From the NCBI GenBank assembly GCA_937894335.1, contig CALCRU010000015.1, positions 1 to 52,829 on the forward strand: a DNA stretch of 52,829 nt. The letters run 5' to 3'. The position numbers and the translations under genes are program-made. Origin of the DNA: an uncultured Treponema sp. (GTDB lineage: Bacteria > Spirochaetota > Spirochaetia > Treponematales > Treponemataceae). Shown here one piece after another: positions 16,918-24,827 of the stretch (position 1 is its first letter; each line of letters begins with the position of its first letter). The notes beneath the pieces are model-generated. The model had not been told where the DNA came from and did not search any database. It worked only from the letters and a program-made list of their open reading frames with translations.

Positions 16918-16969
16918 GCATTTAAAACCCTATCACGCAAATTTAAATCTTGCAAGTAAAATCTAAGGA

Positions 16970-17008
16970 ATCTGACAAAGATAAGGTCTAATCTGACAAT
17001 TGTCAGAT
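16970..17008. promoter_or_regulatory. Operator-like palindrome with extra half-site
   Basis: ATCTGACAATTGTCAGAT (16991-17008) is a perfect 18-base palindrome. The half-site ATCTGACAA also occurs at 16970-16978, 21 bases upstream, which is two helical turns. The palindrome ends 14 bases before the -35 box of the next gene, a typical activator position. Confidence 0.6.
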
Positions 17009-17022
17009 GCAAAAAAAAAGAC

Positions 17023-17051
17023 TTGAAAAATACTGTGCTTGGATTTAAAAT
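17023..17051 (+). promoter_or_regulatory. Promoter of the 155-residue protein gene
   Basis: TTGAAA (17023-17028), 17-base spacer, TAAAAT (17046-17051), then an AGAGG ribosome binding site and ATG at 17070. Confidence 0.6.
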
Positions 17052-17069
17052 ACAAGTCAAGAGGTAAAG

Positions 17070-17537
17070 ATGAACACAGCAAATATAACAAGTATCACAA
17101 AGGAACTCTGCGAACCGCCACACTGGAACTATTTTACAGAAGAACTTTCACGAGTATTCAGGCTTACAGAAAAAGAGTCAAAAGAGTTGTACAAAAGCAC
17201 TTTTGCTCGCATAATTGCAGCCATTCCTTTTGTCGCTGGTTGTGAGTCTCCTGAACGGACTGCCATAGCCCATCTTTCACTTTACGAGGTAGAGCTTAAG
17301 GGATTTGAAAAATACTGCGGACATCAGACTTCTGACGATGCAGACATTATGGAACGCCTTAAACCCATTGCAGATTTTGAGGGTGGCAACAGGGATGTAA
17401 TACACCACGGCATGACAATGCTTGCCCTCATCATGCTGGAAGGCTACAACAGGTCACGGGGTCTCGACTTTTCGGAGCAGGTTTACAATCCGTTAAATTC
17501 AGGGGCATGGAACTATAAAGAACTAAAGGTATTTTAA
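17070..17537 (+). CDS. Conserved-looking protein of unknown function
   Basis: 155 residues, soluble and mostly helical (EELSRVFRLTEKESKELYKSTF, RTAIAHLSLYEVELKGFEKY). No family recognised. It has its own promoter with a palindromic operator upstream, and an AGAGG Shine-Dalgarno. After the stop, another frame stays open for about 26 codons up to the next gene and reads like a natural protein tail (SELKQIEVPLLDEIYF). A short frameshift near 17525 may thus have shortened the C terminus. It may work with the LuxR-type regulator behind it. Confidence 0.65.
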   Translation: MNTANITSITKELCEPPHWNYFTEELSRVFRLTEKESKELYKSTFARIIAAIPFVAGCESPERTAIAHLSLYEVELKGFEKYCGHQTSDDADIMERLKPIADFEGGNRDVIHHGMTMLALIMLEGYNRSRGLDFSEQVYNPLNSGAWNYKELKVF

Positions 17538-17606
17538 CTTCAGAACTAAAGCAGATAGAGGTTCCTTTGCTAGATGAAATTTATTTTGCAAATGATGTAA
17601 AGGAAT

Positions 17607-17885
17607 ATGACTGGCACTAAACTTAAAAGCAACAAGAATTTTAAACTGGACATTTTACTCGTATACCGCATTATTGCAGTTGCTGGCACCATAATCATGA
17701 GCGTCGGACATTTTCTTTTTCTATATGAGTTTTTGTTTTTGCATAAGCAGTATTTTCTTCCAGATGATTCATTATTAAGGATTATATGGAAATGTTTTTG
17801 TCTTCTAATAGATCTTCTTTGCTGGGGCAGTTTTATCTACCTTATATTCAAGCCTAAAAAAAATCGTTTACTTTGCCGACATTAG
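17607..17885 (+). CDS. N-terminal half of a frameshifted membrane LuxR-type regulator
   Basis: 92 residues with two hydrophobic helices (residues ~17-38 and ~58-80), opened by an AAAGGA Shine-Dalgarno. It ends just after an A8 run (17856-17863). Removing one A joins it without a stop to the frame that continues FADISFLYAFTILID into the next reading frame. The intact gene would run 17607-18549, about 313 residues with six membrane helices and a C-terminal HTH. Confidence 0.6.
   Translation: MTGTKLKSNKNFKLDILLVYRIIAVAGTIIMSVGHFLFLYEFLFLHKQYFLPDDSLLRIIWKCFCLLIDLLCWGSFIYLIFKPKKNRLLCRH
17856..17863 (+). other. A8 tract at the frameshift site
   Basis: Eight adenines where the reading frame of the membrane regulator is lost. 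The upstream frame is open until here and the downstream frame opens shortly before here, so a single extra A explains the split. It could be a sequencing error, a slipped-strand phase-variation site or a true mutation. Confidence 0.6.
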
Positions 17886-17931
17886 TTTTTTATATGCCTT
17901 TACCATTTTAATTGACACTCCAAGCTCGTTC

Positions 17932-18549
17932 ATGGGACCGCTCATGTACATGCTGGGCATAAGCGCGCTATACAGCAGGGGATTTTTTGTGCGGCATACA
18001 AAACTTAAGGTATGCATATTCATTCTTGCATATGTACTGCTTTCATTAAGCCAATTGCGCTTAGGGCTCGTCACCTTTTTAAAAGGCATGCATAACACTT
18101 CTGGATATATTATCGTCATTTCCCTTGCATTTGTACTTTTAAACAACAGGCAGAATGATCTTATACAAATTGCAGGGGAAAAAGCCCTCAACCTTATGGA
18201 GGTAAAGACCCTTTCTGAGCGCGAAAGGGCAATTTTAAAAAATGTTCTTGAAGGCAAAAAGTACGACACCATAGCATTGGAAATGAAGCTCAACCCCACA
18301 TATCTCAGGACAATAATGAAGGAAATCCTTACAAAGGTAAATGTGGGAAACCAGATCGAACTTTTAAAGAACTACGGCGGCTATCCTATCATTGCAACTC
18401 AGGAAGAACTTGACGCATGGAATAAAAGAATTACCGACAACATTCCTCCCTTTATAGAAATAGACCCCTTTGTCCACATTCCATTACCCTATATTCCCAC
18501 GGAAGACGAAAAACTTCTAGATGAGATGGAGCACTCAGATATTTTTTAG
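17932..18549 (+). CDS. C-terminal half of a frameshifted membrane LuxR-type regulator
   Basis: 205 residues from the first ATG, but no ribosome binding site precedes it and the frame is open upstream to about 17806. It is therefore probably not an independent start. It contains two to three further membrane helices (VCIFILAYVLLSL, YIIVISLAFVLL) and a LuxR/GerE-like helix-turn-helix at residues ~87-150 (TLSERERAILKNVLEGKKYDTIA). A ~55-residue tail follows. A membrane sensor joined to a LuxR HTH would regulate transcription from the membrane; the ligand is unknown. Confidence 0.7.
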   Translation: MGPLMYMLGISALYSRGFFVRHTKLKVCIFILAYVLLSLSQLRLGLVTFLKGMHNTSGYIIVISLAFVLLNNRQNDLIQIAGEKALNLMEVKTLSERERAILKNVLEGKKYDTIALEMKLNPTYLRTIMKEILTKVNVGNQIELLKNYGGYPIIATQEELDAWNKRITDNIPPFIEIDPFVHIPLPYIPTEDEKLLDEMEHSDIF

Positions 18550-18588
18550 TTTATTCAGAAAATTCCCCACAAAACACAAAAACGGGTG

Positions 18589-18594
18589 TATACT
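18589..18594 (+). promoter_or_regulatory. -10 box of nudC, leaderless
   Basis: TATACT sits six bases before the ATG at 18601, and no Shine-Dalgarno is present. No good -35 box is visible at 17 bases. Confidence 0.45.
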
Positions 18595-18600
18595 ATCTGT

Positions 18601-19419
18601 ATGCCACTTGTAAGCAATCCGACAAATTTTTTTTGCGAAACTCATTTTGTCTTTCAGGGGAACGACATTCTTGTAGGTCAGGGGGAAGTCCATGCCCTGC
18701 CTGAAGAAAAGATGCTCAGAAGGCTGCTTTCTAGCAATGTTGCCTCAGACTGGTTTGCAGAGCCAGAACACAACTACAGTGCCATGATGCTTGAAGACGA
18801 TGCACCTCTTCCTGCGGATCACATGCTCATTCCCCTGCGCCAGTTTTTTTGGGAATGCAGATCTAAGGAAGACACATTTAAGGCTGCCCGCGCCCACGGA
18901 CTTTTGAGGCTAAGGCAAAGTTACCGCTTCTGTCCTTCCTGCGGTGCGCCTCTTATGGACGACACTGAATTTACCGCAAAGAAATGTACCGCATGCGGCA
19001 AGGTTCTTTTTCCACGAATTGAACCTTGCATCATAGTTCTTGTTTCGAGACACGACAGAGGCTGTGAAGAAATTCTTTTAGCAAGAAGTAAAACAGTACA
19101 TCACTCTGGCAAAGTGTATTCTTGTATTGCTGGTTTTATGGAACAAGGAGAATCTGCAGAACACTGTGTCATGCGTGAAGTAAAAGAAGAAACAAACCTT
19201 ACGGTAAAAAACATACGCTATGTGGGAAGCCAGAGCTGGCCCTTTCCCGACCAGCTTATGCTTGCTTTTACCGCTGAATACGAAAGCGGTCAAATAAAGA
19301 TTCAAGAAAGCGAACTAAAGGAAGCCGCCTGGTTTAAGAGAGACTCCCTTCCCCCTATACCAAACCCAGGCTCTGTTGCTTACAATCTTATAACGGGAAG
19401 GTTTAATGGATACAGTTGA
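18601..19419 (+). CDS. nudC: NAD+ diphosphatase / NADH pyrophosphatase (Nudix)
   Basis: Hydrolyses NAD(H) to NMN(H) and AMP, and in some bacteria removes NAD caps from RNA. 272 residues from the ATG at 18601; an in-frame GTG at 18586 overlaps the -10 box and is rejected. Visible features are the zinc ribbon FCPSCG...CTACG, the Nudix box GFMEQGESAEHCVMREVKEE, and the NudC-specific SQSWPFPDQLML just after it. All catalytic glutamates of the Nudix box are present. Monocistronic, upstream of rpsU. Confidence 0.93.
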   Translation: MPLVSNPTNFFCETHFVFQGNDILVGQGEVHALPEEKMLRRLLSSNVASDWFAEPEHNYSAMMLEDDAPLPADHMLIPLRQFFWECRSKEDTFKAARAHGLLRLRQSYRFCPSCGAPLMDDTEFTAKKCTACGKVLFPRIEPCIIVLVSRHDRGCEEILLARSKTVHHSGKVYSCIAGFMEQGESAEHCVMREVKEETNLTVKNIRYVGSQSWPFPDQLMLAFTAEYESGQIKIQESELKEAAWFKRDSLPPIPNPGSVAYNLITGRFNGYS

Positions 19420-19445
19420 CATAAAGGCATAAAATCCGCTAGAAT
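19416..19445 (+). promoter_or_regulatory. Promoter of rpsU with hairpin leader
   Basis: TTGACA (19416-19421), 18-base spacer, TAGAAT (19440-19445). The -35 overlaps the nudC stop region. The short leader holds a small hairpin, CGCGAA against TTCGCG, about 30 bases before the ATG. Confidence 0.6.
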
Positions 19446-19492
19446 AGTTCCACTCGCGAAACTTCGCGGCAAAGGTTGGTGATTTTTACAGT

Positions 19493-19705
19493 ATGGCAAC
19501 AATCAATGTTGATGACAATGAGAACCTTGAAAAGGCTATCAAACGCTTCAAGAGAATGGTTGAAAAGGAAGGCATTATCCGCGAATACAAAAAGCGCGAA
19601 TACTACGAAAAGCCTTCTACAATTCTTAACCGCAAGAACAAGACTCTCCAGAGAAAGCTCTTGAAGAAGAATCACAGGCCGCACGACTCAAAGTCTGCAT
19701 ACTAA
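19493..19705 (+). CDS. rpsU: 30S ribosomal protein S21
   Basis: 70 residues, basic, with the S21 signature (AIKRFKRMVEKEGIIREYKK). It is part of the 30S subunit near the anti-Shine-Dalgarno region and is required for efficient initiation on structured or SD-containing mRNAs. A strong promoter and intrinsic terminator make it a single-gene unit. Full family length. Confidence 0.95.
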   Translation: MATINVDDNENLEKAIKRFKRMVEKEGIIREYKKREYYEKPSTILNRKNKTLQRKLLKKNHRPHDSKSAY

Positions 19706-19729
19706 GCAGTTAATCTGCTGAATAAAAGG

Positions 19730-19757
19730 AGCCTCCGTAAACCGGGGGCTTTTTTTT
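19730..19757 (+). terminator. Intrinsic terminator of rpsU
   Basis: AGCCTCCG (19730-19737) pairs with CGGGGGCT (19743-19750) with one G-T, loop TAAAC, followed by eight T. Confidence 0.9.
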
Positions 19758-19778
19758 GTTACCACAAAAGGAGTTTAC

Positions 19779-20621
19779 ATGCGTTTTTTTGCAAGGCATT
19801 TTTTTCCATATACATGCGCATTTATTTTTCTCTTTCTATTGGCTTCATGCGTAAGCCTTCCCAAAGTTCAGAGTCAGGAAGAAGAAGACGCCCTGTTTGC
19901 TCCAGACACATACATTCCCCAAAAGTTTGAATGGCTCCCTGTTACCGAAGGAATTGAGCGGTTCGATTTTTTAAAAGATTCAGTGGCATACACCGTGGTA
20001 AAAATCAACCTTAAGCAGACGGAACTTGACCTTGTGCCCTACCCCAACAAAAAAGAGTCTGGTGCAAGGCAGGTTCAAGACTTTGCAATGGAACACGGCT
20101 GTACTATTGCCTTTAACACTCTGCCTTTTACAGGCGACATTCCTCCCAAACTTATGGGCGTCCACTATGCGGAAGGAATTTTCTATTCTTCCTGCATAGA
20201 GCGTTACTCCTCCCTTCTTTTTTACACTCAGGACGATGGTAGTCTTAGAGCAAAGATAAGCGAAACTCAGGACGAGGCTGAAGTTTTAAATGCAGACTTT
20301 GCCTTCGGCGGATTTTTTGCCGTACTTGTTAAGGGACAGGTACAGGAGTTCAAACATTTTTCTTACGAAGCGCGGTTGGGAGCCGGACTTTCTGCCGACG
20401 GAGGAACCCTTTTTATTATGCTGGTAAGGTCGGGGGGTGCTTTTCACGGACTTTCATATCCTCAGTGTGCAAGGATATTTCTTGCCATGGGCTGCACCGA
20501 TGCACTGGAATTTGACGGAGGACATTCTGCGGAACTTTTTGTTAAGGATCAGAGCATTAGGGGAACATCACTTACACGCAAACAAGCCGCTATGCTGGGA
20601 TTTAAAAAACGCTCCCTGTAA
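19779..20621 (+). CDS. Lipoprotein of the phosphodiester glycosidase (NAGPA/DUF2233) family
   Basis: 280 residues, lipobox FLLASC with Cys24, preceded by an AAAGGAG Shine-Dalgarno. The mature part has the family hallmarks: an early AYTVVKINLKQTELDLV, an N-T-x-P-F stretch, the strand block RLGAGLSADGGTLFIMLV, and near the end CARIFLAMGCTDALEFDGGHSAELF with the acidic DGGHS site. Relatives uncover phosphate-linked N-acetylglucosamine or act on cell-wall/exopolysaccharide phosphodiesters. The substrate here is unknown. It stands alone between rpsU and the TPR lipoprotein. Confidence 0.85.
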   Translation: MRFFARHFFPYTCAFIFLFLLASCVSLPKVQSQEEEDALFAPDTYIPQKFEWLPVTEGIERFDFLKDSVAYTVVKINLKQTELDLVPYPNKKESGARQVQDFAMEHGCTIAFNTLPFTGDIPPKLMGVHYAEGIFYSSCIERYSSLLFYTQDDGSLRAKISETQDEAEVLNADFAFGGFFAVLVKGQVQEFKHFSYEARLGAGLSADGGTLFIMLVRSGGAFHGLSYPQCARIFLAMGCTDALEFDGGHSAELFVKDQSIRGTSLTRKQAAMLGFKKRSL

Positions 20622-20690
20622 CCAAAAGACACGGACGGATGTTTAAAAGGCGGAAGTTTTCCATAAGAAATTTAATTTTCAAAAAAGGTA

Positions 20691-20719
20691 TGTATCAATT
20701 ATAAGAAAAGTGATACACT
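20691..20719 (+). promoter_or_regulatory. -10 box and inverted repeat before the TPR lipoprotein
   Basis: TGTATCA (20691-20697) and TGATACA (20711-20717) form a 7-bp inverted repeat with a 13-base gap. TACACT (20714-20719) overlaps the right arm and lies seven bases before the ATG at 20727. No Shine-Dalgarno is present, so a leaderless mRNA controlled by a repressor-like site is plausible. Confidence 0.45.
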
Positions 20720-20726
20720 AAAAACT

Positions 20727-21113
20727 ATGAAACAGAAACTTACTTTTTTATTTATAGCTCTCACAGTTCTTGCAGTTTCCTGCACATCGGTTCCTACAGA
20801 AATTCCAGAAGACCTTACCGCACGGGAAATAGTTCAGTACGCCCAGACCGCCTACGACGAGGGTAACACTAAAATTGCAGAAAAATACTATCAGGCGCTT
20901 CTTGACCGTTACGGCGACGACATGAACTACTACATCGAGGCCAAGTTTGAAATTGCTCATCTTTACATAAAGAAAAAGAAGTGGGACAAGGCCGAGCCTA
21001 TACTTAAGGAAATTCTTACGATTTACGAAAACAGTCTGCCGGGTCAGTACACTCCATCGTTTAAAAAACTTGCAGAACTTGACTATGCAAAGATTCCAGT
21101 AAAAGAAGAATAG
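20727..21113 (+). CDS. Small TPR-type lipoprotein
   Basis: 128 residues, lipobox LAVSC (Cys19). The mature part contains tetratricopeptide-like helices (AREIVQYAQTAYDEGNTKIA, IAHLYIKKKKWDKAEPILKE), as in BamD-like or Tol-Pal-system accessory lipoproteins. It probably acts as a periplasmic protein-protein adaptor; partners are unknown. Its 3' end pairs with the 3' end of the convergent vWA gene. Confidence 0.8.
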   Translation: MKQKLTFLFIALTVLAVSCTSVPTEIPEDLTAREIVQYAQTAYDEGNTKIAEKYYQALLDRYGDDMNYYIEAKFEIAHLYIKKKKWDKAEPILKEILTIYENSLPGQYTPSFKKLAELDYAKIPVKEE

Positions 21114-21150
21114 ATGCTACAGAGGCCTATCTTCCACGAGATTCTTCTTT
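21102..21150. terminator. Shared inverted repeat between two convergent gene ends
   Basis: AAAGAAGAAT (21102-21111) at the end of the TPR lipoprotein gene is perfectly complementary to 21141-21150 inside the last codons of the convergent vWA gene. The two encode VKEE-stop and DKEESRGR-stop. It could act as a bidirectional terminator, though the loop is 29 bases. Confidence 0.4.
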
Positions 21151-22302
21151 GTCGTCAGGAACAATAATGCAGTCCAGACTGATTTCTTTTTGGGACGCAA
21201 GTTCGGTAACTGTTTCCTGAGTAATTGCAAAGGGGCCTCTAGGTGAAGGATGTGGCTCTGCATCTCCAATCAGAATGATTCTCTTTTGTGCATCATCTCT
21301 CCAGCCGTAATACTGAATTGATGCATACAGGGCCTCGTAAACTGCTTCGGGAATGTCTCCGCCTTCGGTGCCTTTTATTACTATTCCATTCAGATACCGC
21401 TTAAAGGCTGTAAGGTTTGTGGTAAAGTCAAAGAATTTTACAGGCAGTCTTTTGTATAGATAGTCGTCGTTGTAGTCGCGGTACAAAAGAAGTCCTATGC
21501 GAAGGTCTGCAAATTCCTTAAACTGTTCAACAAACTGAGGAATCCATTCGGTGCGAAGAATGTCTATGTCGTCGTCCATGCTTCCTGTAGTGTCAATTGC
21601 AAAAACTACATCAGCTTTTTTTGTCGGGTCAAGGGCATCTATGGCTGCAAGCAAATCTGCTGGAAGGGTTTCAGGTCCGTCAGAAAAAGTAAGGAGTCCG
21701 TTTCCGCTTTCTGCAAGTTCCGCAAATTTTTCTGCCGCAATAGAATTGTAGTTGTCTGTCATTACAGGCTTTACATCTTTAAAGTCAAACATAAAGGGAT
21801 TGTCTGCAAACTCGCCTGTGTAGTCTGCATAGGGTTTTGAAAAAGTGCGTATGTTTACAAATGTTCCCTTTCCTATTTCTACAGTTCCATTTCTTGCCCA
21901 GGGGTATCCGTAAACAAGTACGGGAGGAATAAAAATATGAAAGCATTCTCCCAGTTCGGGATGAGTTACAACCGTAGAAGAGATGAGCGAATACTTTGCA
22001 TACTCAGACACGAGGGGTTTTCCGTCAAGATAGCGCACTTCGTCTCCGTTTACCGCATTCCATTCCATTGCTCTGTAGGCATAGTTGTCGGCCTTTCCGC
22101 TGGGGTCCTTTGTGGTTTCCACCAGCATAACACTCTGCATTCCTGGCTTCTTGCGCACATACAGGTCTACGCCTTCTGCAAAGGAAGAACTTTCTACAAC
22201 AATGTCTTCCATTCTTACAAGAAGATCTGGAGCCGCCCATAAAGAAGAGGCACAACAAAGTGAAACAAAAAGCAGGCTGATTAAAATGCGGAACTTTCTC
22301 AT
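21127..22302 (-). CDS. Secreted von Willebrand factor A domain protein
   Basis: 391 residues from the ATG at 22302 (GATACT six bases upstream; an in-frame start at 22341 would read through the promoter). The signal peptide ends ASSLWA. The C-terminal half is a vWA domain with the metal-site motif DTTGSM, preceded by KADVVFAI, and the later segment GGDIPEAVYEALYASI with the metal-coordinating region. The N-terminal half (LLVRMEDIVVESSSFAEGVD) is unrecognised. Probably a periplasmic or surface adhesion or assembly protein; no partners are next to it. Confidence 0.82.
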   Translation of the reverse strand: MRKFRILISLLFVSLCCASSLWAAPDLLVRMEDIVVESSSFAEGVDLYVRKKPGMQSVMLVETTKDPSGKADNYAYRAMEWNAVNGDEVRYLDGKPLVSEYAKYSLISSTVVTHPELGECFHIFIPPVLVYGYPWARNGTVEIGKGTFVNIRTFSKPYADYTGEFADNPFMFDFKDVKPVMTDNYNSIAAEKFAELAESGNGLLTFSDGPETLPADLLAAIDALDPTKKADVVFAIDTTGSMDDDIDILRTEWIPQFVEQFKEFADLRIGLLLYRDYNDDYLYKRLPVKFFDFTTNLTAFKRYLNGIVIKGTEGGDIPEAVYEALYASIQYYGWRDDAQKRIILIGDAEPHPSPRGPFAITQETVTELASQKEISLDCIIVPDDKEESRGR

Positions 22303-22369
22303 ATCTACAGTATCGGCACAAGAACTTAGAAAAAACAGCATTTTCTAGCAAGCAATTTTTTGCCCCATG

Positions 22370-22398
22370 TTGATTGCACTCCTGTTTTGTGCTACACT
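22370..22398 (+). promoter_or_regulatory. Leaderless promoter of the ketosynthase-like gene
   Basis: TTGATT (22370-22375), 17-base spacer, TACACT (22393-22398), six bases, ATG (22405). Confidence 0.6.
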
Positions 22399-22404
22399 TT
22401 AGGA

Positions 22405-23100
22405 ATGGATACGGAACGTTGCGTTTATGTAAGCCAGCCAGCATGCTGGGCACCCGGTCTTGTTACAAACGATGACTGGGTCTTGTGGGCAGAAGGTAAA
22501 AAGCAAGTCAGCCTTACAGGAGACGCACCCAAACTAGAATTTACCACACCGCTCTTTAGGCGAAGACTAAGCCAAATAAGCCGAATGACTGTTCAGGTTG
22601 TGCATGATATAATAGAAAAAACAAAATCTGACGCCAAACCGCTTTCTGAATGCAAGCAGATTTTTACATCTCTAAGGGGTGAAATTTCCAAAGAGTTTGA
22701 AATAAACCGTCAAATAATTCAGGACAATGAAATTCTTCCTGCGGCATTTTCTCTTTCTGTCTTTAACACCCCCATGGCTCTTGCAACAATTGCCCTTGGT
22801 TTAAAAGCTGGATACTCAGTTGTCTATCCTTCAAAGGGAAACTTTAATTACGCACTTACGGCAGCAGCCGCCCCCCTACTGTGCAAAGACGAAGAAAAAA
22901 TAATTTTTGTCTATGCCGACGAGCTTATTCCCCCACAATACAATGCAGTTGCAGAAGCGACGGAACCATTTGCATTCGCACTTGCAATGAGCGCAAACAT
23001 AGACGAAGAATGCAACATAAAACTTAACCCTCAAAGTAAAGAATTGTGCACTCCTAAAGATGCACTTTCGTATATTCTAACACGGAGCAAAATAACATGA
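22405..23100 (+). CDS. Beta-ketoacyl-synthase-like protein (N-terminal domain type)
   Basis: 231 residues. The pattern fits the short ketosynthase-like family (PF13723 type) that accompanies aryl-polyene and related fatty-acid-like pathways: an opening YVSQPACWAPG, TTPLFRRRLSQISRM, then a thiolase-like core (FSLSVFNTPMALATIALGL). No catalytic cysteine is visible at the usual ketosynthase position, so it may act as a chain-length or structural partner. The ATG at 22405 is favoured by the promoter. Its stop overlaps the acyltransferase start by four bases. No acyl carrier protein or full ketosynthase lies nearby. Confidence 0.75.
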   Translation: MDTERCVYVSQPACWAPGLVTNDDWVLWAEGKKQVSLTGDAPKLEFTTPLFRRRLSQISRMTVQVVHDIIEKTKSDAKPLSECKQIFTSLRGEISKEFEINRQIIQDNEILPAAFSLSVFNTPMALATIALGLKAGYSVVYPSKGNFNYALTAAAAPLLCKDEEKIIFVYADELIPPQYNAVAEATEPFAFALAMSANIDEECNIKLNPQSKELCTPKDALSYILTRSKIT

Positions 23101-23930
23101 GCAAGAAAGAAATTGATCCCAAATACAGTCCAGAAGGACTTCCCCCCGTAAAAAATTATTTTCTGTATACATACCGCTGCCTTATAAAAATGTTTGCCTT
23201 TGCATTTTTTGGAATAGGAAGCGTTTTTGTTGCCATAGTAATTTTCATAATGCGCATTTTCATTCATCCCAAAAAGACTTTTAAAAAAGCAGCCCGTTCA
23301 TTTACATCTCTTACTTTTAGGGGATTCATAAACATGCTTAGAGTTCTGGGTTGTCTTTCTTTAAAAGTTGATGACAGAAAAAAATACAAGTCCCTTAAGT
23401 CAAAAATCATCATTGCAAACCATCCCTCCATTCTTGATGTGGTGTTCATAATTTCACTTGTGCCAAACACCGACTGCATTGTTAGGGGAGGTCTTGCAAA
23501 GACAATTCTTGCTGGAGTAATCCGCCAGATTTATATGGTAAACACTTTGGGCTACGAAGAAATGGTTCAACTTTCAAAGGAAGCACTGGACTCCGGTTCA
23601 AACCTTATCGTCTTCCCAGAAGGAACAAGAACTCCACGGCACGGAACAAATCCTTACAAGAGGGGTGCCGCTCGCATCGCCTTGGAAACAGGATACGATG
23701 TTCAGCCCATTTACATTGGCGGTACAGACAAATATGGTTTGGGCAAGCACGACAGATGGTTTTCCTACAATCCTACAGAAAAATATGTCTACGACATGCA
23801 CATTCTTGACGAAATAAAAATTGACGCATACAAGGACATGGATGCCGCAATAGCAGCGCGTCACCTTACCGACGACATGCACGAAAAGATTGCAAGTGCA
23901 GCCATGAGCATAGACGGACGGACTGTCTGA
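23097..23930 (+). CDS. 1-acyl-glycerol-3-phosphate acyltransferase (PlsC-like)
   Basis: Transfers an acyl chain to a lysophospholipid or similar acceptor at the inner membrane. 277 residues with an N-terminal hydrophobic helix (~33-56), the catalytic H-x4-D motif (His109 and Asp114 in NHPSILD) and the acceptor motif FPEGTR at 173-178. Four-base overlap with the ketosynthase-like gene before it and one-base overlap with the hydrolase after it. The coupling to a ketosynthase-like gene suggests a dedicated acyl-modification pathway instead of housekeeping phospholipid synthesis; this is inference. Confidence 0.88.
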   Translation: MSKKEIDPKYSPEGLPPVKNYFLYTYRCLIKMFAFAFFGIGSVFVAIVIFIMRIFIHPKKTFKKAARSFTSLTFRGFINMLRVLGCLSLKVDDRKKYKSLKSKIIIANHPSILDVVFIISLVPNTDCIVRGGLAKTILAGVIRQIYMVNTLGYEEMVQLSKEALDSGSNLIVFPEGTRTPRHGTNPYKRGAARIALETGYDVQPIYIGGTDKYGLGKHDRWFSYNPTEKYVYDMHILDEIKIDAYKDMDAAIAARHLTDDMHEKIASAAMSIDGRTV

Positions 23931-24823
23931 TGCGTATAAAAAAAATTTTACTTGAAGCAATTTTTCTTACGCTGATTTTTTCTTCAGTTCTTGCTTCTGG
24001 TAAAAAAGATTTTAGAACAGAAAAAATTTTTCTATGGCAGGGCGTTGGAGGAATGCAGAGCGAACTTTCTCTTATGACTGCATTTTTTCCTGACAAGCCA
24101 AACGGAACTTCCGTCATCATCTGTCCGGGAGGAAGTTACCATCATCTTGGAGTAGAAAACGAAGGAAACACAACCGCTAGATGGTTCTGCAAAAAAGGCG
24201 TAACTGCATTTGTCCTTGAATACCGCACAGCAAAAGATGGCTACCACTACCCTGCCATGATGCAAGACCTGCAAAGGGCAATTCAGATTGTAAGGGAAAA
24301 GTCTGAACTGTGGGACCTAAGCAAAGACAGGCTTGGTCTTATAGGCTTTAGCGCAGGAGGTCATCTTGTTGCATGGCAGGCCGAGCATTCACAGGACACA
24401 GACTGCCTTACGCCTTTGGGAATCACGGTAACAGAAAGCCTTACGCCAAACTTTGTAATTCCCGTGTATCCAGTTGTTTCCATGCAGGACGACATTGCCC
24501 ACAGATGGTCGCGAAAGAGTCTGCTTGGTTCTGCACCAACGCAGGACAAAAAAGATTCTTTTTCACTGGAGCTTACTGTTCCCGACAAAATGCCACCGAT
24601 CTATCTTGTTGCATGCCACAACGATCCTGTAGTACTTTTTGAAAACAGCGAAAGGCTTTATGCGGCACTTAAAAGCAAAAACATAGACTGCACATTTGCA
24701 CAGTACGAATGGGGCGGTCACGGTTTTGGCATGAGCGAAAACAGATTTATGAAGGCGTTTAAGTGGAACGAAGCACTTGAACTTTGGCTTATACAAAAAG
24801 GATTCTTATCAGACGGAGTATAA
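23930..24823 (+). CDS. Exported alpha/beta-hydrolase (esterase-like)
   Basis: 297 residues with an N-terminal signal peptide (IFLTLIFSSVLAS, mature end GKKD). The alpha/beta-hydrolase fold has the oxyanion-type ICPGGSYHHLG, the nucleophile Ser141 in GFSAGGH, and a late acid/His (HNDPVVLFENS and WGGHGFGM). It is similar in layout to acetyl-xylan or carbohydrate esterases of the BD-FAE kind and to the hydrolase at 25654. The start overlaps the acyltransferase stop by one base. Substrate unknown. Confidence 0.8.
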   Translation: MRIKKILLEAIFLTLIFSSVLASGKKDFRTEKIFLWQGVGGMQSELSLMTAFFPDKPNGTSVIICPGGSYHHLGVENEGNTTARWFCKKGVTAFVLEYRTAKDGYHYPAMMQDLQRAIQIVREKSELWDLSKDRLGLIGFSAGGHLVAWQAEHSQDTDCLTPLGITVTESLTPNFVIPVYPVVSMQDDIAHRWSRKSLLGSAPTQDKKDSFSLELTVPDKMPPIYLVACHNDPVVLFENSERLYAALKSKNIDCTFAQYEWGGHGFGMSENRFMKAFKWNEALELWLIQKGFLSDGV

Positions 24824-24827
24824 AAAA

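Noticed and set aside
16778..16966. 62-residue plus-strand reading frame before the unknown gene
   Set aside because: It has no ribosome site, and the interval is better explained by a promoter, three stems and a terminator (candidate small RNA).
22303..22341. Longer N terminus of the vWA protein
   Set aside because: The added residues cover the -10 box and disturb the signal peptide; the ATG at 22302 gives a clean signal sequence.
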